Positions 17,380-25,983 are shown, numbered from the stretch's first letter. The stretch: 64,000 bases of DNA from UBA1161 sp002311745 (GCA_050018415.1 JBEKAB010000015.1:28299-92298); one strand, 5' to 3'. Made by a program: numbers and translations. The notes: generated by a model from the sequence alone, not told the origin.

Positions 17380-18006
17380 TCAATCGGCGCGGGGGGCGTC
17401 CCGCTGATATTTTTCCAAACGATAGTAGAGTGTGCGCAGGCTGATGCCCAGCTCGGCGGCGGTGGCGGCGCGGTTGCCGCCATGACGCTGCAGCACCGCC
17501 AGGATGTGATTGCGTTCGATATCTTCCAGCGATTCGCTATCGGCCGGCGCCGGCGCGACGGGCGGCGGCTCCGGGGGCAACAGCGGAACCACCTTGGGGC
17601 CAACGAGCTTGGCGTGTCGCTGGCGAGCGCGTTCCAGCGCCTGCTCGATGTGACCCAGCGGGCACGGTTTGGTCAGAAAATCTACCACGTCCAGATGGAT
17701 GGCCTCCTTGGCCGCTTCCAAGTCGCCAAAACCGGTGAGAATGATGACCTGCGTTTGCGCCCAGCGCTGGCGGAGGGTTTGGAGCATTTCCATGCCGCTG
17801 ATGCCGGGGAGATTCAGATCCAGCAGCACGATGTCCGCCGGCGATTTCTCCATGGCGCGCAGGCCGCCTTCCGCCGTGGCCGCGGTGGTGGTGGTAAAGC
17901 CCATTTCGGTGATGGCCATGTTGAGCATCTCGCGCACGCGCGGCTCATCATCGACGATCAGGACGCGTCGGCTGGAATTCGGCGGCGGAGCTGCGGAAGA
18001 TTTCAT
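17380..18006 (-). CDS. response regulator with REC and Fis-type HTH, no AAA+ domain
   Basis: A 208-residue response regulator. The receiver domain spans residues ~14-125 ('VLIVDDEPRVREML', phospho-acceptor Asp in 'IVLLDLNLPGISG', conserved Lys in 'DFLTKPCPL'). After a Pro-rich linker comes a Fis-type helix-turn-helix ('NHILAVLQRHGGNRAATAAELGISLRTLYYRLEKY', in part). The central sigma-54 AAA+ module of NtrC-type regulators is absent, giving a RegA/PrrA-like plan. ATG 18006 overlaps the end of the kinase gene in an ATGA, so the pair is coupled. It probably activates or represses sigma-70 promoters; the target is unknown. Confidence 0.88.
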   Translation of the reverse strand: MKSSAAPPPNSSRRVLIVDDEPRVREMLNMAITEMGFTTTTAATAEGGLRAMEKSPADIVLLDLNLPGISGMEMLQTLRQRWAQTQVIILTGFGDLEAAKEAIHLDVVDFLTKPCPLGHIEQALERARQRHAKLVGPKVVPLLPPEPPPVAPAPADSESLEDIERNHILAVLQRHGGNRAATAAELGISLRTLYYRLEKYQRDAPRAD

Positions 18007-19568
18007 CGTGCCTCCAATTCGACGCGGTCCGGTTGGGCTTTGGCAGCCGGGGCGGCTTCGGGGCCCTCGCCTCGCCGGGCCGCCGGCAGACGCAGGGTGA
18101 AGACGCTGCCGCGATCCGGGCCGTCGCTGGCCGCGATGATCTTGCCGCCGTGGCTTTCGATGATGGCGTGACTGATGCACAAGCCCAGGCCGGTGCCCGG
18201 CTCACCCACGCCGCGCTTCTCCGTGAAAAACGGCTCGAAAATGCGCTCCAGGGTTTGCGGCGTCATGCCACGTCCGTTGTCGCGCACCTCCAGCGCCACC
18301 CAATCCCCCTCGCGCCGACCCACCAGGTCGACCCGCCCCTGGCCGGGCTTCACCGCCTCCATAGCGTTGGTCAAAAGGTTCAGAAGCACCTGCTTGATTT
18401 CGCTGATGTTGGCGCAAATCTCCAGCGGCTGGTCCGGGTCGAACTTCAACTCCAGGTGCCGATTGTGAAACGGCTTGAGCCCGTCGATCATGCCGCTGAC
18501 TTCGATGGCCAATTGCCGCAGGGAAAACTTCTCGCGGTTTGCCTCCAGGCCGCGCGCCATCGACAGCAGCTTGGAGATGATCTGCTTGCAACGGAAGGCC
18601 TCGTCGCGGATGACCGCCATGGCCCGCCGGGCATCCTCGGCCGCGTCCGGGTCGAACCCACGCGCCAGGCGGTTGATCGTCAACTCGGCGTAGCCGGTCA
18701 TGATGTTCAGCGGATTGTTGATCTCGTGCGCCACACCCGCGGCCAAAAAACCGACGCTGGCCAGCCGCTGGGAACGCACCAGTTCCCGGCTGGTCTGCTG
18801 CACCTTCTCATCCAGACTGTGATAAAACTCGTGCAACTGCCTGGCCATTTGATTGACGTCCCCCATCAACTGGCGGAACTCCAGATCGCCGCTGACTTCC
18901 AGCGGCGGCGGGAAATCCCCCCCACCAACGCGACCCACCCACCGCCGCAGGCGTTCCAGCGGCCCCATCACGCTGTTGTAGTGCCAGCGGCTCATCAGCC
19001 AGGCGCTAAACAGGATGGTGACCGACAACCCCCAGACCAGAATCAGGGCGATCTGCAACGTCCGGTCGGCCAACTGTTGCGCCGCGGTGGTGAATCCACG
19101 AGATTCCTCCGCCGCCCGCCGCATGCGGTCCACCGCCGGGTCCAGGTCCGCCGGGGAAACCAACCCGCCGGCCCTGGCGTCGATCGCCTCCTGAATTTCC
19201 GAGCTGACGACCAGACTTTTATCCAGCACATCTTCGCGCACTTGGCGGTCCCACGCGTAATACTCGGGATAGTCGCGGCGCATCGCCTTGAGGCGGGCGG
19301 CATCCGCCATGCCCTGGCCCAGGAGATCGTCGGCGGCATCCTTCAACAGATCCTGCGCGCGGGCATAGTCGGCCGCGGCCAAAGCGGAACGCGACTCCTT
19401 CAATACCTCGCCGATCAGAAGCAGATGCGTCAGCTCCGTGTTCTGGGTGAACACCGTGCCCACTTGCTGACGCAACGTCAGCAATCCCCACAGCGCCGAG
19501 GCCGCGAGCAGTCCCACGCTCAGCAGCAGGGCCACGTTCCGCGAAATGATCTTTCGCCCCAAAGTCAT
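18003..19568 (-). CDS. membrane sensor histidine kinase
   Basis: A 521-residue kinase, the partner of the downstream response regulator. One transmembrane helix lies near the N-terminus ('NVALLLSVGLLAASALWGLLTL') and a second around residues 175-195 ('IALILVWGLSVTILFSAWLM'), enclosing a ~130-residue extracytoplasmic, mostly helical sensor region. A HAMP-like segment follows. The HisKA box is 'GVAHEINNPLNIMTGYAEL' with the phospho-His, and the ATPase has N, G1 and G2 boxes ('LLNLLTNAMEAV', 'VRDNGRGM', 'EPGTGLGLCISHAIIESHGG'). The signal is unknown. The frame begins with ATG 19568, with no strong ribosome site. Confidence 0.9.
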   Translation of the reverse strand: MTLGRKIISRNVALLLSVGLLAASALWGLLTLRQQVGTVFTQNTELTHLLLIGEVLKESRSALAAADYARAQDLLKDAADDLLGQGMADAARLKAMRRDYPEYYAWDRQVREDVLDKSLVVSSEIQEAIDARAGGLVSPADLDPAVDRMRRAAEESRGFTTAAQQLADRTLQIALILVWGLSVTILFSAWLMSRWHYNSVMGPLERLRRWVGRVGGGDFPPPLEVSGDLEFRQLMGDVNQMARQLHEFYHSLDEKVQQTSRELVRSQRLASVGFLAAGVAHEINNPLNIMTGYAELTINRLARGFDPDAAEDARRAMAVIRDEAFRCKQIISKLLSMARGLEANREKFSLRQLAIEVSGMIDGLKPFHNRHLELKFDPDQPLEICANISEIKQVLLNLLTNAMEAVKPGQGRVDLVGRREGDWVALEVRDNGRGMTPQTLERIFEPFFTEKRGVGEPGTGLGLCISHAIIESHGGKIIAASDGPDRGSVFTLRLPAARRGEGPEAAPAAKAQPDRVELEAR

Positions 19569-19719
19569 GCGATTTCAGAGTGTAACCACGTCACATGGTA
19601 ATCAACCCAAAAACGCTTGCGGCTTTTTGCCAAAGTTTGCATGGGCGGTGGAAGTCCGATAACTGCCGCGGCGCGGCGGCCTTGGCGCCCCTTCCGCGCT
19701 GGGCGGCGAAGGACCGGCT

Positions 19720-19947
19720 CTACTTCTGGCGGAAGACGATTCGGCCCCGGGTCAGGTCGTAAGGCGACAGCTCCACCTTGACCTTGTCGCCGGGCAGGAT
19801 GCGGATGAAGTGCTTTCGCATCTTGCCCGAAACGTGGCCCAAAACCTCCCGCGACGTGCCCCCCTGCTCCACGCGCAGCTTGAACATCGCGTTGGGCAAC
19901 GCGGTGGTGACGGTCGCTTCGACTTCGATCGGTTCGGACTTGGCCAC
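19720..19947 (-). CDS. infA: translation initiation factor IF-1
   Basis: A 75-residue S1/OB-fold factor that binds the ribosomal A site during initiation. The core sequence is nearly canonical: 'IEVEATVTTALPNAMFKLRV', 'EVLGHVSGKMRKHFIRIL', 'PGDKVKVELSPYDLTRGRI'. The open frame begins at ATG 19992, but the start is placed at GTG 19947. A GGAGA lies 7 nt upstream of that codon, and the resulting protein (VAKSEPIEVE...) has the normal IF-1 length and N-terminus. It is a single gene on the minus strand, divergent from the DnaJ gene. Confidence 0.95.
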   Translation of the reverse strand: MAKSEPIEVEATVTTALPNAMFKLRVEQGGTSREVLGHVSGKMRKHFIRILPGDKVKVELSPYDLTRGRIVFRQK

Positions 19948-20088
19948 GATGGCTCTCCGATGGCTCTGCGGTGACGAACTGCGGTCCGTCACTGGGGTTA
20001 ATGTAACTTACCTTGGCCGCCCCGACAAGCTAGCAGCCCGCGGCTGTTTTTCTATACGCCGCACGGAATGCTAAGATGCTGGGGCGTT

Positions 20089-21063
20089 ATGGCCAAGCGA
20101 GATTATTACGAGGTGCTGGGCGTCTCCCGGTCGGCCTCGGCGGATGAAATCAAAAGCGCTTACCGGAAACTGGCGCGCAAATTCCACCCCGACGTCACCA
20201 AGAACGACCCAAGGCTGACCGATCGCTTCAAGGAAGCGCAGGAAGCGTACGACGTGCTGTCCGATCCGGCCAAGCGGAAGAATTACGATGATTTCGGCCA
20301 TGCGGGGGTCGGGGCGATGCCGGGGGGAGGCGGCGACCCCTGGGAGGCCTTCCGCCGCGCCCAACAGGGCCGCGGCGCCACCCATTCCTGGCAAGGCGGA
20401 CCCGGCGTCAGCGTCGAGGACTTCGACCTGGGCGGAGCCGATTTCGCCAGCATCTTCGAGCAGCTTTACGGCGGCCAGCGCGGCGGATTCCGCGGCGGGC
20501 GCGCGCGGCCCCGCCCCCAGCCCGAACGCGGCGCGGATTTCGAGCATCCCGTCACCCTCACCTTCGAGCAGGCCGCCCGCGGCACTCACCTGCCGTTGCA
20601 GATCAACCGCGATGGAAAACTGGAAACCATCGACATCCGCATCCCCGCCGGCGTCAAGGACGGCAGCCGCGTACGCGTGCGCGGCCGCGGCCAGCAAAGC
20701 CGCGCGGGCCCACCGGGCGATCTCTTCATCATCACCACCGTTTCACCGCACCCCTATTTCCGCCGTGAGGGACTGGACGTGCATTTGGATTTGCCCATCA
20801 GTCTGTACGAGGCCCTGTTTGGCGCGAAGGTGGATGTGCCGACGCTGGACGGCCGCCGCACCCTGACCATCCCGCCCGGAACCAGCAGCGGAGCCAAGCT
20901 GCGCATCCGAGACCACGGCATTCAACGCGGCCAGGAAAAGGGCGACCAGATCGTCATCGCCAAGGTCATCGTCCCCAAGAATCTGGACGAGGAGGACCGT
21001 AAAATGATGGAGCGACTGGCCAACAAACATCCGCTCAATCCCCGGGCGGATGCGGGATGGTGA
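20089..21063 (+). CDS. DnaJ-family co-chaperone (CbpA-like, no zinc finger)
   Basis: A 324-residue Hsp40. Residues 1-70 are a J domain with the HPD tripeptide in 'KFHPDVTKND'. A Gly-rich linker (~75-150) follows, then the two C-terminal substrate-binding beta domains ('GTHLPLQINRDGKLETIDIRIPAGV', in part; 'LFIITTVSPHPYFRREGLDV'; 'PISLYEALFGAKVDVPTLDG'). The four CxxCxGxG zinc repeats of true DnaJ are missing, so it is a type II, CbpA-like protein. ATG 20089 begins the family N-terminus MAKRDYYEVLGV; the frame is open slightly upstream. It stimulates DnaK ATPase activity. No dnaK or grpE is nearby. Confidence 0.93.
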   Translation: MAKRDYYEVLGVSRSASADEIKSAYRKLARKFHPDVTKNDPRLTDRFKEAQEAYDVLSDPAKRKNYDDFGHAGVGAMPGGGGDPWEAFRRAQQGRGATHSWQGGPGVSVEDFDLGGADFASIFEQLYGGQRGGFRGGRARPRPQPERGADFEHPVTLTFEQAARGTHLPLQINRDGKLETIDIRIPAGVKDGSRVRVRGRGQQSRAGPPGDLFIITTVSPHPYFRREGLDVHLDLPISLYEALFGAKVDVPTLDGRRTLTIPPGTSSGAKLRIRDHGIQRGQEKGDQIVIAKVIVPKNLDEEDRKMMERLANKHPLNPRADAGW

Positions 21064-21066
21064 ACG

Positions 21067-21495
21067 ATGCCGTTGACCCATCGATTTGCGAAGGGATCGG
21101 AGCCCCGCATGTACATGCGGGGTTTCGGCGAGCCCCGCATGTACATGCGGGGTTTCGGCGGCATCGCGCGCCTGCGATGCCGCCGCGGGCTGTCGATCTG
21201 GCCGGCGGTCGGGTTCCTGATCCTTTTTACCCTTATTCTGCTGGGGGTGTGCTGGTGGTACCTGCTGCCGGCCATGGACGCGTACAAGCACGCCAACGCC
21301 GCACAGCGGCGCATCCTGTCCCTGCACGCCCTGCTGCTGATGTCGGCGCTGCTGGTGATCCTGGGGCTGATTCTGGTGCTGATGTTCCGCGTCGGGCGCC
21401 GTCTGTTTGGCCGCCCCGCCGGCCCGGCCAAGCCGACCCCGTACGTCGATGCCTGGGCCGAGTCGGCTAAGCGCCTGCAAATCCCCAAGGAATAG
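21067..21495 (+). CDS. small two-span membrane protein containing a duplicated palindromic repeat
   Basis: Up to 142 residues. Two hydrophobic helices are clear ('IWPAVGFLILFTLILLGVCWWYLL' and 'LLLMSALLVILGLILVLMF'), followed by a basic, Pro-rich cytoplasmic tail. The first ~30 residues are encoded by an exact 30-bp tandem repeat (21101-21160) that gives 'EPRMYMRGFG' twice. This suggests that the repeat was inserted into the 5' end or just upstream of the original start. Inner ATG codons within the repeats (MYMRGF) are alternative starts. The gene begins 4 bp after the DnaJ gene. Function unknown; no family recognised. Confidence 0.6.
   Translation: MPLTHRFAKGSEPRMYMRGFGEPRMYMRGFGGIARLRCRRGLSIWPAVGFLILFTLILLGVCWWYLLPAMDAYKHANAAQRRILSLHALLLMSALLVILGLILVLMFRVGRRLFGRPAGPAKPTPYVDAWAESAKRLQIPKE
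21101..21160. repeat. two exact 30-bp tandem repeats, each holding a perfect 20-bp palindrome
   Basis: Positions 21101-21130 and 21131-21160 are identical. Each contains CCCCGCATGTACATGCGGGG (21103-21122 and 21133-21152), a perfect 20-bp palindrome, followed by TTTCGG. The symmetry is too long to be chance. It could be a REP-like mobile palindrome or a protein-binding site. Confidence 0.85.
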
Positions 21496-21562
21496 CCCCC
21501 GATGGAAACCCGCCCCGCCGCGCTCCTAACATAATGGCGCAAACCAAGGAGCTTTGCCTGAA

Positions 21563-22999
21563 ATGAGCCATCCGCGAGCGGCCACCGTCGGTCAATTGAA
21601 ACAAACCGGTTACGCCCCCTGCTCGGTCAAGGACGAATTACGCCGAAACGTCATCCGCAAGCTGCGCGGCGAAGAAGAACTTTTCCCGGGCATCGTGGGA
21701 TACCGCGAAAGCGTCATCCCGCAGATCATCAATGGCATGTTGTCCAAGCACGATCTGCTGTTTCTGGGCCTGCGCGGGCAGGCCAAGACGCGGATTCTGC
21801 GCATGCTGCCGTCGCTGCTGGATGAATGGATTCCCGTGCTGGCCGGCACGGAAATCAACGATGACCCGATCCGCCCCCTGACGCGCACGGGCAAGCGCAT
21901 CATCGCCGAGCAAGGCGACAAGGCGGTCATCGAGTGGGTGCACCGGGACGACCGCTATCACGAGAAGCTGGCCACGCCGGATGTCACCATCGCGGATTTG
22001 ATCGGTGAGATCGACCTGGTCAAACACGCCGAGGGACGTTACTTGTCCGATGAATCCACCATGCACTACGGGCTGATTCCGCGCAGCAACCGTGGGATCT
22101 TCGCCATCAACGAGCTGCCCGATTTGGCGCCGCGCATTCAGGTGGGATTGTTCAACGTTCTGGAGGAGCGGGACGTGCAGATTCGCGGCTATCCCATCCG
22201 CCTGGAACTGGACGTGTGCCTGGTCTTCAGCGCCAATCCCGAGGACTACACCAACCGCGGGCGCATCGTCACGCCGCTGAAGGACCGCATCGGGTCGGTC
22301 ATCCGCACGCACTATCCCGAAACCGTCGCCGAGGGAATCCAGATCGCCGAGGAAAACGCCTGGCTGCAGCGCGACGGCGAGTCGGCCTCGCCCAGCGGCG
22401 TGAAGGTCGAGGTGCCGTGCTACATGAACGAAATCGTCGAGGAGATGGTGCGCCTGGCGCGTGCCAGCCCGCACGTCTCGCAAGCCTCCGGCGTCTCCGT
22501 GCGCACCAGCATCGCCAACATGGAAACCGTCGTCAGCAACGCCGAACGCCGCGGCGTCTGCACCGGCGAAAAACGCGTGGTCCCCCGCGTGTGCGATCTG
22601 AACAACCTGGTCGCCAGTTGCCGCGGCAAAATCGAAATGACTCTGGCCGAAGAGGAGGGAGCCGAGGACAAACTGATCCGCTCCCTGGCCGGCGAGGCGG
22701 TCAAGACCGTCTTCGACCGCTACGACGACGTCGATGCCCACGACGACATCTCCGAGCAGTTCAAGGGCAACCTGACCTTCCCGGCCGGCGATGATCTGTC
22801 CGCGGAGGAATTCGTAGCCAACATGAACCAGATCAAAGGTCTTCCGCAAGCCGCCGCCGCCTTGGCCCGCGAAATGCAGCTAAGCGCCTCCGACCCGGCG
22901 ATCCTCGCGTCCATGGGCGAATTTCTTTTGGAAGGCCTTTACGTCAACAACCGTCTGAGCAAATACAATTCCAAGGGTAAGACGTTTTTCAAGCGATGA
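21563..22999 (+). CDS. MoxR/Mg-chelatase-like AAA+ ATPase with atypical Walker motifs
   Basis: A 478-residue AAA+ ATPase. ATG 21563 follows AAGGAG (21546-21551). The N-terminal part 'LFPGIVGYRESVIPQIINGML' leads to a P-loop GLRGQAKTR, where Ala stands for the last Gly of GxxxxGK. The Walker B-like segment is 'GIFAINELPDL', with Asn in place of Asp. A sensor 1-like segment follows ('VCLVFSANPEDYTNRGRIVTPLKDRIG', in part), with a C-terminal helical lid. This matches the COG1239-type magnesium-chelatase-subunit family, which usually acts with a VWA-domain partner. No VWA gene is adjacent; the next gene is on the other strand. Possible role: metal insertion or remodelling of an unknown complex. 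Confidence 0.75.
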   Translation: MSHPRAATVGQLKQTGYAPCSVKDELRRNVIRKLRGEEELFPGIVGYRESVIPQIINGMLSKHDLLFLGLRGQAKTRILRMLPSLLDEWIPVLAGTEINDDPIRPLTRTGKRIIAEQGDKAVIEWVHRDDRYHEKLATPDVTIADLIGEIDLVKHAEGRYLSDESTMHYGLIPRSNRGIFAINELPDLAPRIQVGLFNVLEERDVQIRGYPIRLELDVCLVFSANPEDYTNRGRIVTPLKDRIGSVIRTHYPETVAEGIQIAEENAWLQRDGESASPSGVKVEVPCYMNEIVEEMVRLARASPHVSQASGVSVRTSIANMETVVSNAERRGVCTGEKRVVPRVCDLNNLVASCRGKIEMTLAEEEGAEDKLIRSLAGEAVKTVFDRYDDVDAHDDISEQFKGNLTFPAGDDLSAEEFVANMNQIKGLPQAAAALAREMQLSASDPAILASMGEFLLEGLYVNNRLSKYNSKGKTFFKR

Positions 23000-23120
23000 A
23001 GCGATTCGCCGCGATCAAGCCGATTCGATCGGCGTCGAGACCGTGTCCAGAGTACAGCTCGCTCAGGCCGGAGTTTTGCATTCTCGACAAAGTTGAGGGT
23101 CACATTTCCCCCGGGCCGTT

Positions 23121-23579
23121 TCACGAACTCGCCTTATCCCCATCAGATTCCATCGTCAGACAATAATCGTGGAAGCCGACGGAACGCCAGAAAGCGATCG
23201 CGGCTTGATTGCCGACCAGCACGTCGATCCTAATGCGAGGGACGTCCGCCCAGGCGTTGCGGCGCAGCCAGGTGATCGCGGCGCGGCCCACACCGCAGCG
23301 CCGGTGTTGTCGACATACAAAGAACTGCCGTAAGTAAATATGGTCCGGCTCCCGGCGGAACAACGCGTAGCCGCAGGGCTCGCCGCCACGAACAAACAGG
23401 ATCGCCGTATAAGCGCCCGACAGCCAGTCGGACATCCGATGCTCAAGTTCTGCGATCGACATCGGGTTTCGGTGGCCTTCGTCGTCGATGAGTTGCTTGT
23501 TCATTTGGGCAATCAGGGGCGCGTCCTGAAGTGCAGCGATCCGGTAATCCATCGCTTCTGGCCATGTGCGCGCTGACAT
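23121..23579 (-). CDS. GNAT family N-acetyltransferase
   Basis: A GNAT-fold protein of about 143-152 residues. It shows the acetyl-CoA pyrophosphate loop 'CRQHRRCGVGRAAITWL' (Q/R-x-x-G-x-G/A pattern) and a C-terminal strand-helix 'IRIDVLVGNQAAIAFWRSVGFHDY', typical of GNAT motif B. ATG 23579 and ATG 23552 (MDYRIAALQDAP) are both possible; the latter starts exactly at the domain. The open frame runs further upstream without similarity. The acceptor is unknown. It is convergent with the AAA+ gene. Confidence 0.8.
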   Translation of the reverse strand: MSARTWPEAMDYRIAALQDAPLIAQMNKQLIDDEGHRNPMSIAELEHRMSDWLSGAYTAILFVRGGEPCGYALFRREPDHIYLRQFFVCRQHRRCGVGRAAITWLRRNAWADVPRIRIDVLVGNQAAIAFWRSVGFHDYCLTMESDGDKASS

Positions 23580-23812
23580 AAGGCCGTTCCATTTCCGGCA
23601 ACGTGATCGCGACGCTACGCCCCGTAGTCCGGCGTTACCGGGGACCATAAACAACACTGCATTATGCACAGGGAACGGTTCAAAATCCCGTCGCCAGCCG
23701 CCCGTCTGAGCGATCTGCGAAAACGGAAAATCGGAGTGGCCGGACACCAGTCGAACTTTTTGCCGGTTTCTGCGCTCAAATCAGGGGTTTTTGACTGCCA
23801 GGCATGGCCAAT

Positions 23813-24244
23813 TCAAAGGGGTCGGGAGTCTTTGATGGGATGGATCCGCTGACGGCCGCGCGGGCGCAAGGTCGATTCCAGTTCCAATCGCTTGGCGGTT
23901 CTTCGTTCCCATCGCTCATCCCCATAGGGGCGACGTCGCTCGACGCATACGTGCAGCGATTGCAACTCCGCCGCCGTCTCGGCTCGGTTCACACACGCCA
24001 TCCAATCGGCCGGCGGGTCCACCGGCGATTGGTTCATCCACAATAACCACGGCGGCGCCGACTTGCCGGCGCGCTTGGCCAAATTGTTCCATGGCCAAGC
24101 CGACGCCAATTTTACCAGTTTCGCTCGCAAGGCGTTAGGCTCCACGTATCGGCATGCCCTCAGAAAATGCTCGTCCCGCTGAACGGGAAAACTCTTGAAC
24201 CGCCCTTGATACAGCGAGCCCGTCCCACCGGCGGTGCCTCGCAT
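23813..24244 (-). pseudogene. 5'-truncated RAYT (IS200-like Y1) transposase remnant
   Basis: A 143-residue frame beginning at ATG 24244 matches only the C-terminal half of REP-associated tyrosine transposases. It has the characteristic 'GGTGSLYQGRFKSFPVQRDEH', 'FLRACRYVEPNALRAKLV' and 'ASAWPWNNLAKR' blocks. The N-terminal half, with the HUH motif, is missing; upstream, on this strand, the sequence is the antisense of psd. The piece containing the catalytic Tyr cannot be shown to be functional. The remnant fills most of the 23580-24304 interval between the GNAT gene and psd; the rest of that interval shows nothing. It indicates past transposition of a REP/RAYT element. Confidence 0.75.
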
Positions 24245-24304
24245 AGCCGCCAAATCCCCGCCGATTCGTTGACATACCCCGCCGGTACATCTAGCTTGAA
24301 TTGC

Positions 24305-25000
24305 ATGTTCCGCCTTACCCGTCACGGCTGGCGCGAAATGCTGATCGGGTCGGTGATTCTGGCGGTGATCGCCCTGGGTCTGGGGCTGTGGAAGCCGCCG
24401 TTGGCGCTGGTGGTGCTGCCGATTTTCCTCTGGCTTTTTGCCTTTTTCCGCGATCCGGACCGCGCGCTGCCACAGGACCCGCGGGCGATTGTCGCGCCGG
24501 CCGACGGGCGGGTGTCGGATATCACGGATATCGAACACGATCCATTGGTGGGCGGCCCCGCCGTGCGCATCGGGATTTTCCTTTCCGTCTTCAATGTTCA
24601 CGTGAACCGCTGCCCCTGCGACGGACGCGTGCTGGCGGTTCAGTACCAGAAGGGCAAATTCATTAGCGCCCTGAGCCACGGACGGGCGTCGGCGGAGAAT
24701 GAATCCAATACCATCGTGCTGGCCGAACCGGCGGGCGATCAACCCGTTGTCATCATCAAGCAGATCGCGGGGGCCATCGCTCGGCGGATCGTGTGCACTA
24801 TTTCGCCAGGCGATGCGGTGGTCCGCGGGCAGCGCATTGGCATGATCAAGTTCGGCAGCCGCACGGAATTGACCATCGCCAAGCGGCTGGAGCCGACCGT
24901 TGCCGTGCGGGTGGGCCAAGCCGTGCGCGGCGCGGCCGACGTGGTGGCGCTTTGGGGCTCTCCGATGCAAACCGTGGCGACGCGGGAGATGACGGCATGA
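24305..25000 (+). CDS. psd: phosphatidylserine decarboxylase (short, archaeal-type)
   Basis: It converts phosphatidylserine to phosphatidylethanolamine using a pyruvoyl group. The 231 residues, with an N-terminal membrane hairpin ('LIGSVILAVIALGLGLWKPPLALVVLPIFLWLFAF', in part), match the short Psd-A class. Conserved elements are 'IVAPADGRV' (Asp), 'FNVHVNRCPCDGRV' (His) and the self-cleavage site FGS (Gly184-Ser185 in 'MIKFGSRTEL'). The Ser becomes pyruvate in the alpha chain. ATG 24305 is chosen over an upstream frame because the hydrophobic N-terminus starts there. It overlaps pssA by ATGA, forming a coupled PE-synthesis operon. Confidence 0.93.
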   Translation: MFRLTRHGWREMLIGSVILAVIALGLGLWKPPLALVVLPIFLWLFAFFRDPDRALPQDPRAIVAPADGRVSDITDIEHDPLVGGPAVRIGIFLSVFNVHVNRCPCDGRVLAVQYQKGKFISALSHGRASAENESNTIVLAEPAGDQPVVIIKQIAGAIARRIVCTISPGDAVVRGQRIGMIKFGSRTELTIAKRLEPTVAVRVGQAVRGAADVVALWGSPMQTVATREMTA

Positions 25001-25968
25001 GCAGCACCGAGCAAGTGCCCCCCGCCGCCGCAGCCGCCGGAACCGCCGGTGGCCGAACGCTGGATCGCGATCAGCAGCGCCGCCTCCGCCAGCATCGCCG
25101 CCGGCGATTGCGCCGCCACGGCCGACGCGCGTACATCCGCTCGGTCTATTTCCTTCCCAGCCTGGCCACCTTGGGTAATGCCGTGTGCGGATTCGCGGCG
25201 ATCTACATCGCGGCCATGGTCGCGCCGCGCAGCACGTTCATTGCCCAGCGCGATCCGTGGGCCAATTACCTCGCCGGGCACGGCCTGACCGCAGCGGCCT
25301 ACCTGATCTTCATGGCCATGGTCTTCGACGCCCTCGACGGACGCCTGGCGCGGTTCGCGCGGCATACGACCGATTTCGGCGGACAGCTCGACAGCCTGGC
25401 CGACATGATCAGCTTTGGCGCGGCCCCGGCGTTTGTGGCCCTGCGGCTGTTCAAGCTGGAGGGCCCCGATCTGCCGCTGATCCTCTCGCGCCTGGTGTGG
25501 GCCATGGGGGCCATGTACGTGAGCTGCGTGGCCGTGCGACTGGCCCGATTCAACGTCAGCAACAAGCACGGCGAGCAGCACCACTTCAGCTTTCTGGGCC
25601 TGCCCAGCCCCGGCGCCGCCGGCACCGTGGCCGCCCTGATCCTCATGCAACAAGAACTGCTGCGCGAAAACGGCCCCCTGCTGCAAGGACTGGCCTCGCT
25701 GTGCACGCACGCGCTGCCGATCCTGGTCCTGGCGACGGGGTTGCTCATGGTCAGCAATCTGCGCTATCCCCACCTGGTCAATCGCTACCTGCGCGGCAAA
25801 CGCTCCATTGGAAGGCTGATTCTGGTCGTGGCGATTGTGCTGATGCTGGTGGCGGCGCACCAGTACACGCTGGGCATCGGCACCCTGGCCTACACGGCCT
25901 GGGGACCGGTGGCGTGGCTGATGGCACGTCTGCGCCGATTGCGCCGCCACGAAGTGGCCGCAGCTTGA
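24997..25968 (+). CDS. pssA: CDP-diacylglycerol--serine O-phosphatidyltransferase
   Basis: A membrane enzyme that makes phosphatidylserine from CDP-DAG and serine, supplying Psd. The CDP-alcohol phosphatidyltransferase signature DGxxAR-x8-GxxxDxxxD is complete in 'DALDGRLARFARHTTDFGGQLDSLADMISFG' (around residues 111-140; core DGRLAR ... GGQLDSLAD). Several hydrophobic helices follow. The N-terminus has an unusually long, Ala-, Arg- and Gln-rich cytoplasmic stretch (~45 residues) before the first helix. ATG 24997 lies in the ATGA overlap with psd. At 323 residues it is longer than the typical ~250. Confidence 0.93.
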   Translation: MSSTEQVPPAAAAAGTAGGRTLDRDQQRRLRQHRRRRLRRHGRRAYIRSVYFLPSLATLGNAVCGFAAIYIAAMVAPRSTFIAQRDPWANYLAGHGLTAAAYLIFMAMVFDALDGRLARFARHTTDFGGQLDSLADMISFGAAPAFVALRLFKLEGPDLPLILSRLVWAMGAMYVSCVAVRLARFNVSNKHGEQHHFSFLGLPSPGAAGTVAALILMQQELLRENGPLLQGLASLCTHALPILVLATGLLMVSNLRYPHLVNRYLRGKRSIGRLILVVAIVLMLVAAHQYTLGIGTLAYTAWGPVAWLMARLRRLRRHEVAAA

Positions 25969-25983
25969 TTTTGGGAGACGCCC

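Noticed and set aside
24245..24970. The N-terminal part of the long frame that ends in the RAYT remnant
   Set aside because: This part is the antisense of psd with no transposase similarity; only the region below 24244 resembles a RAYT protein.
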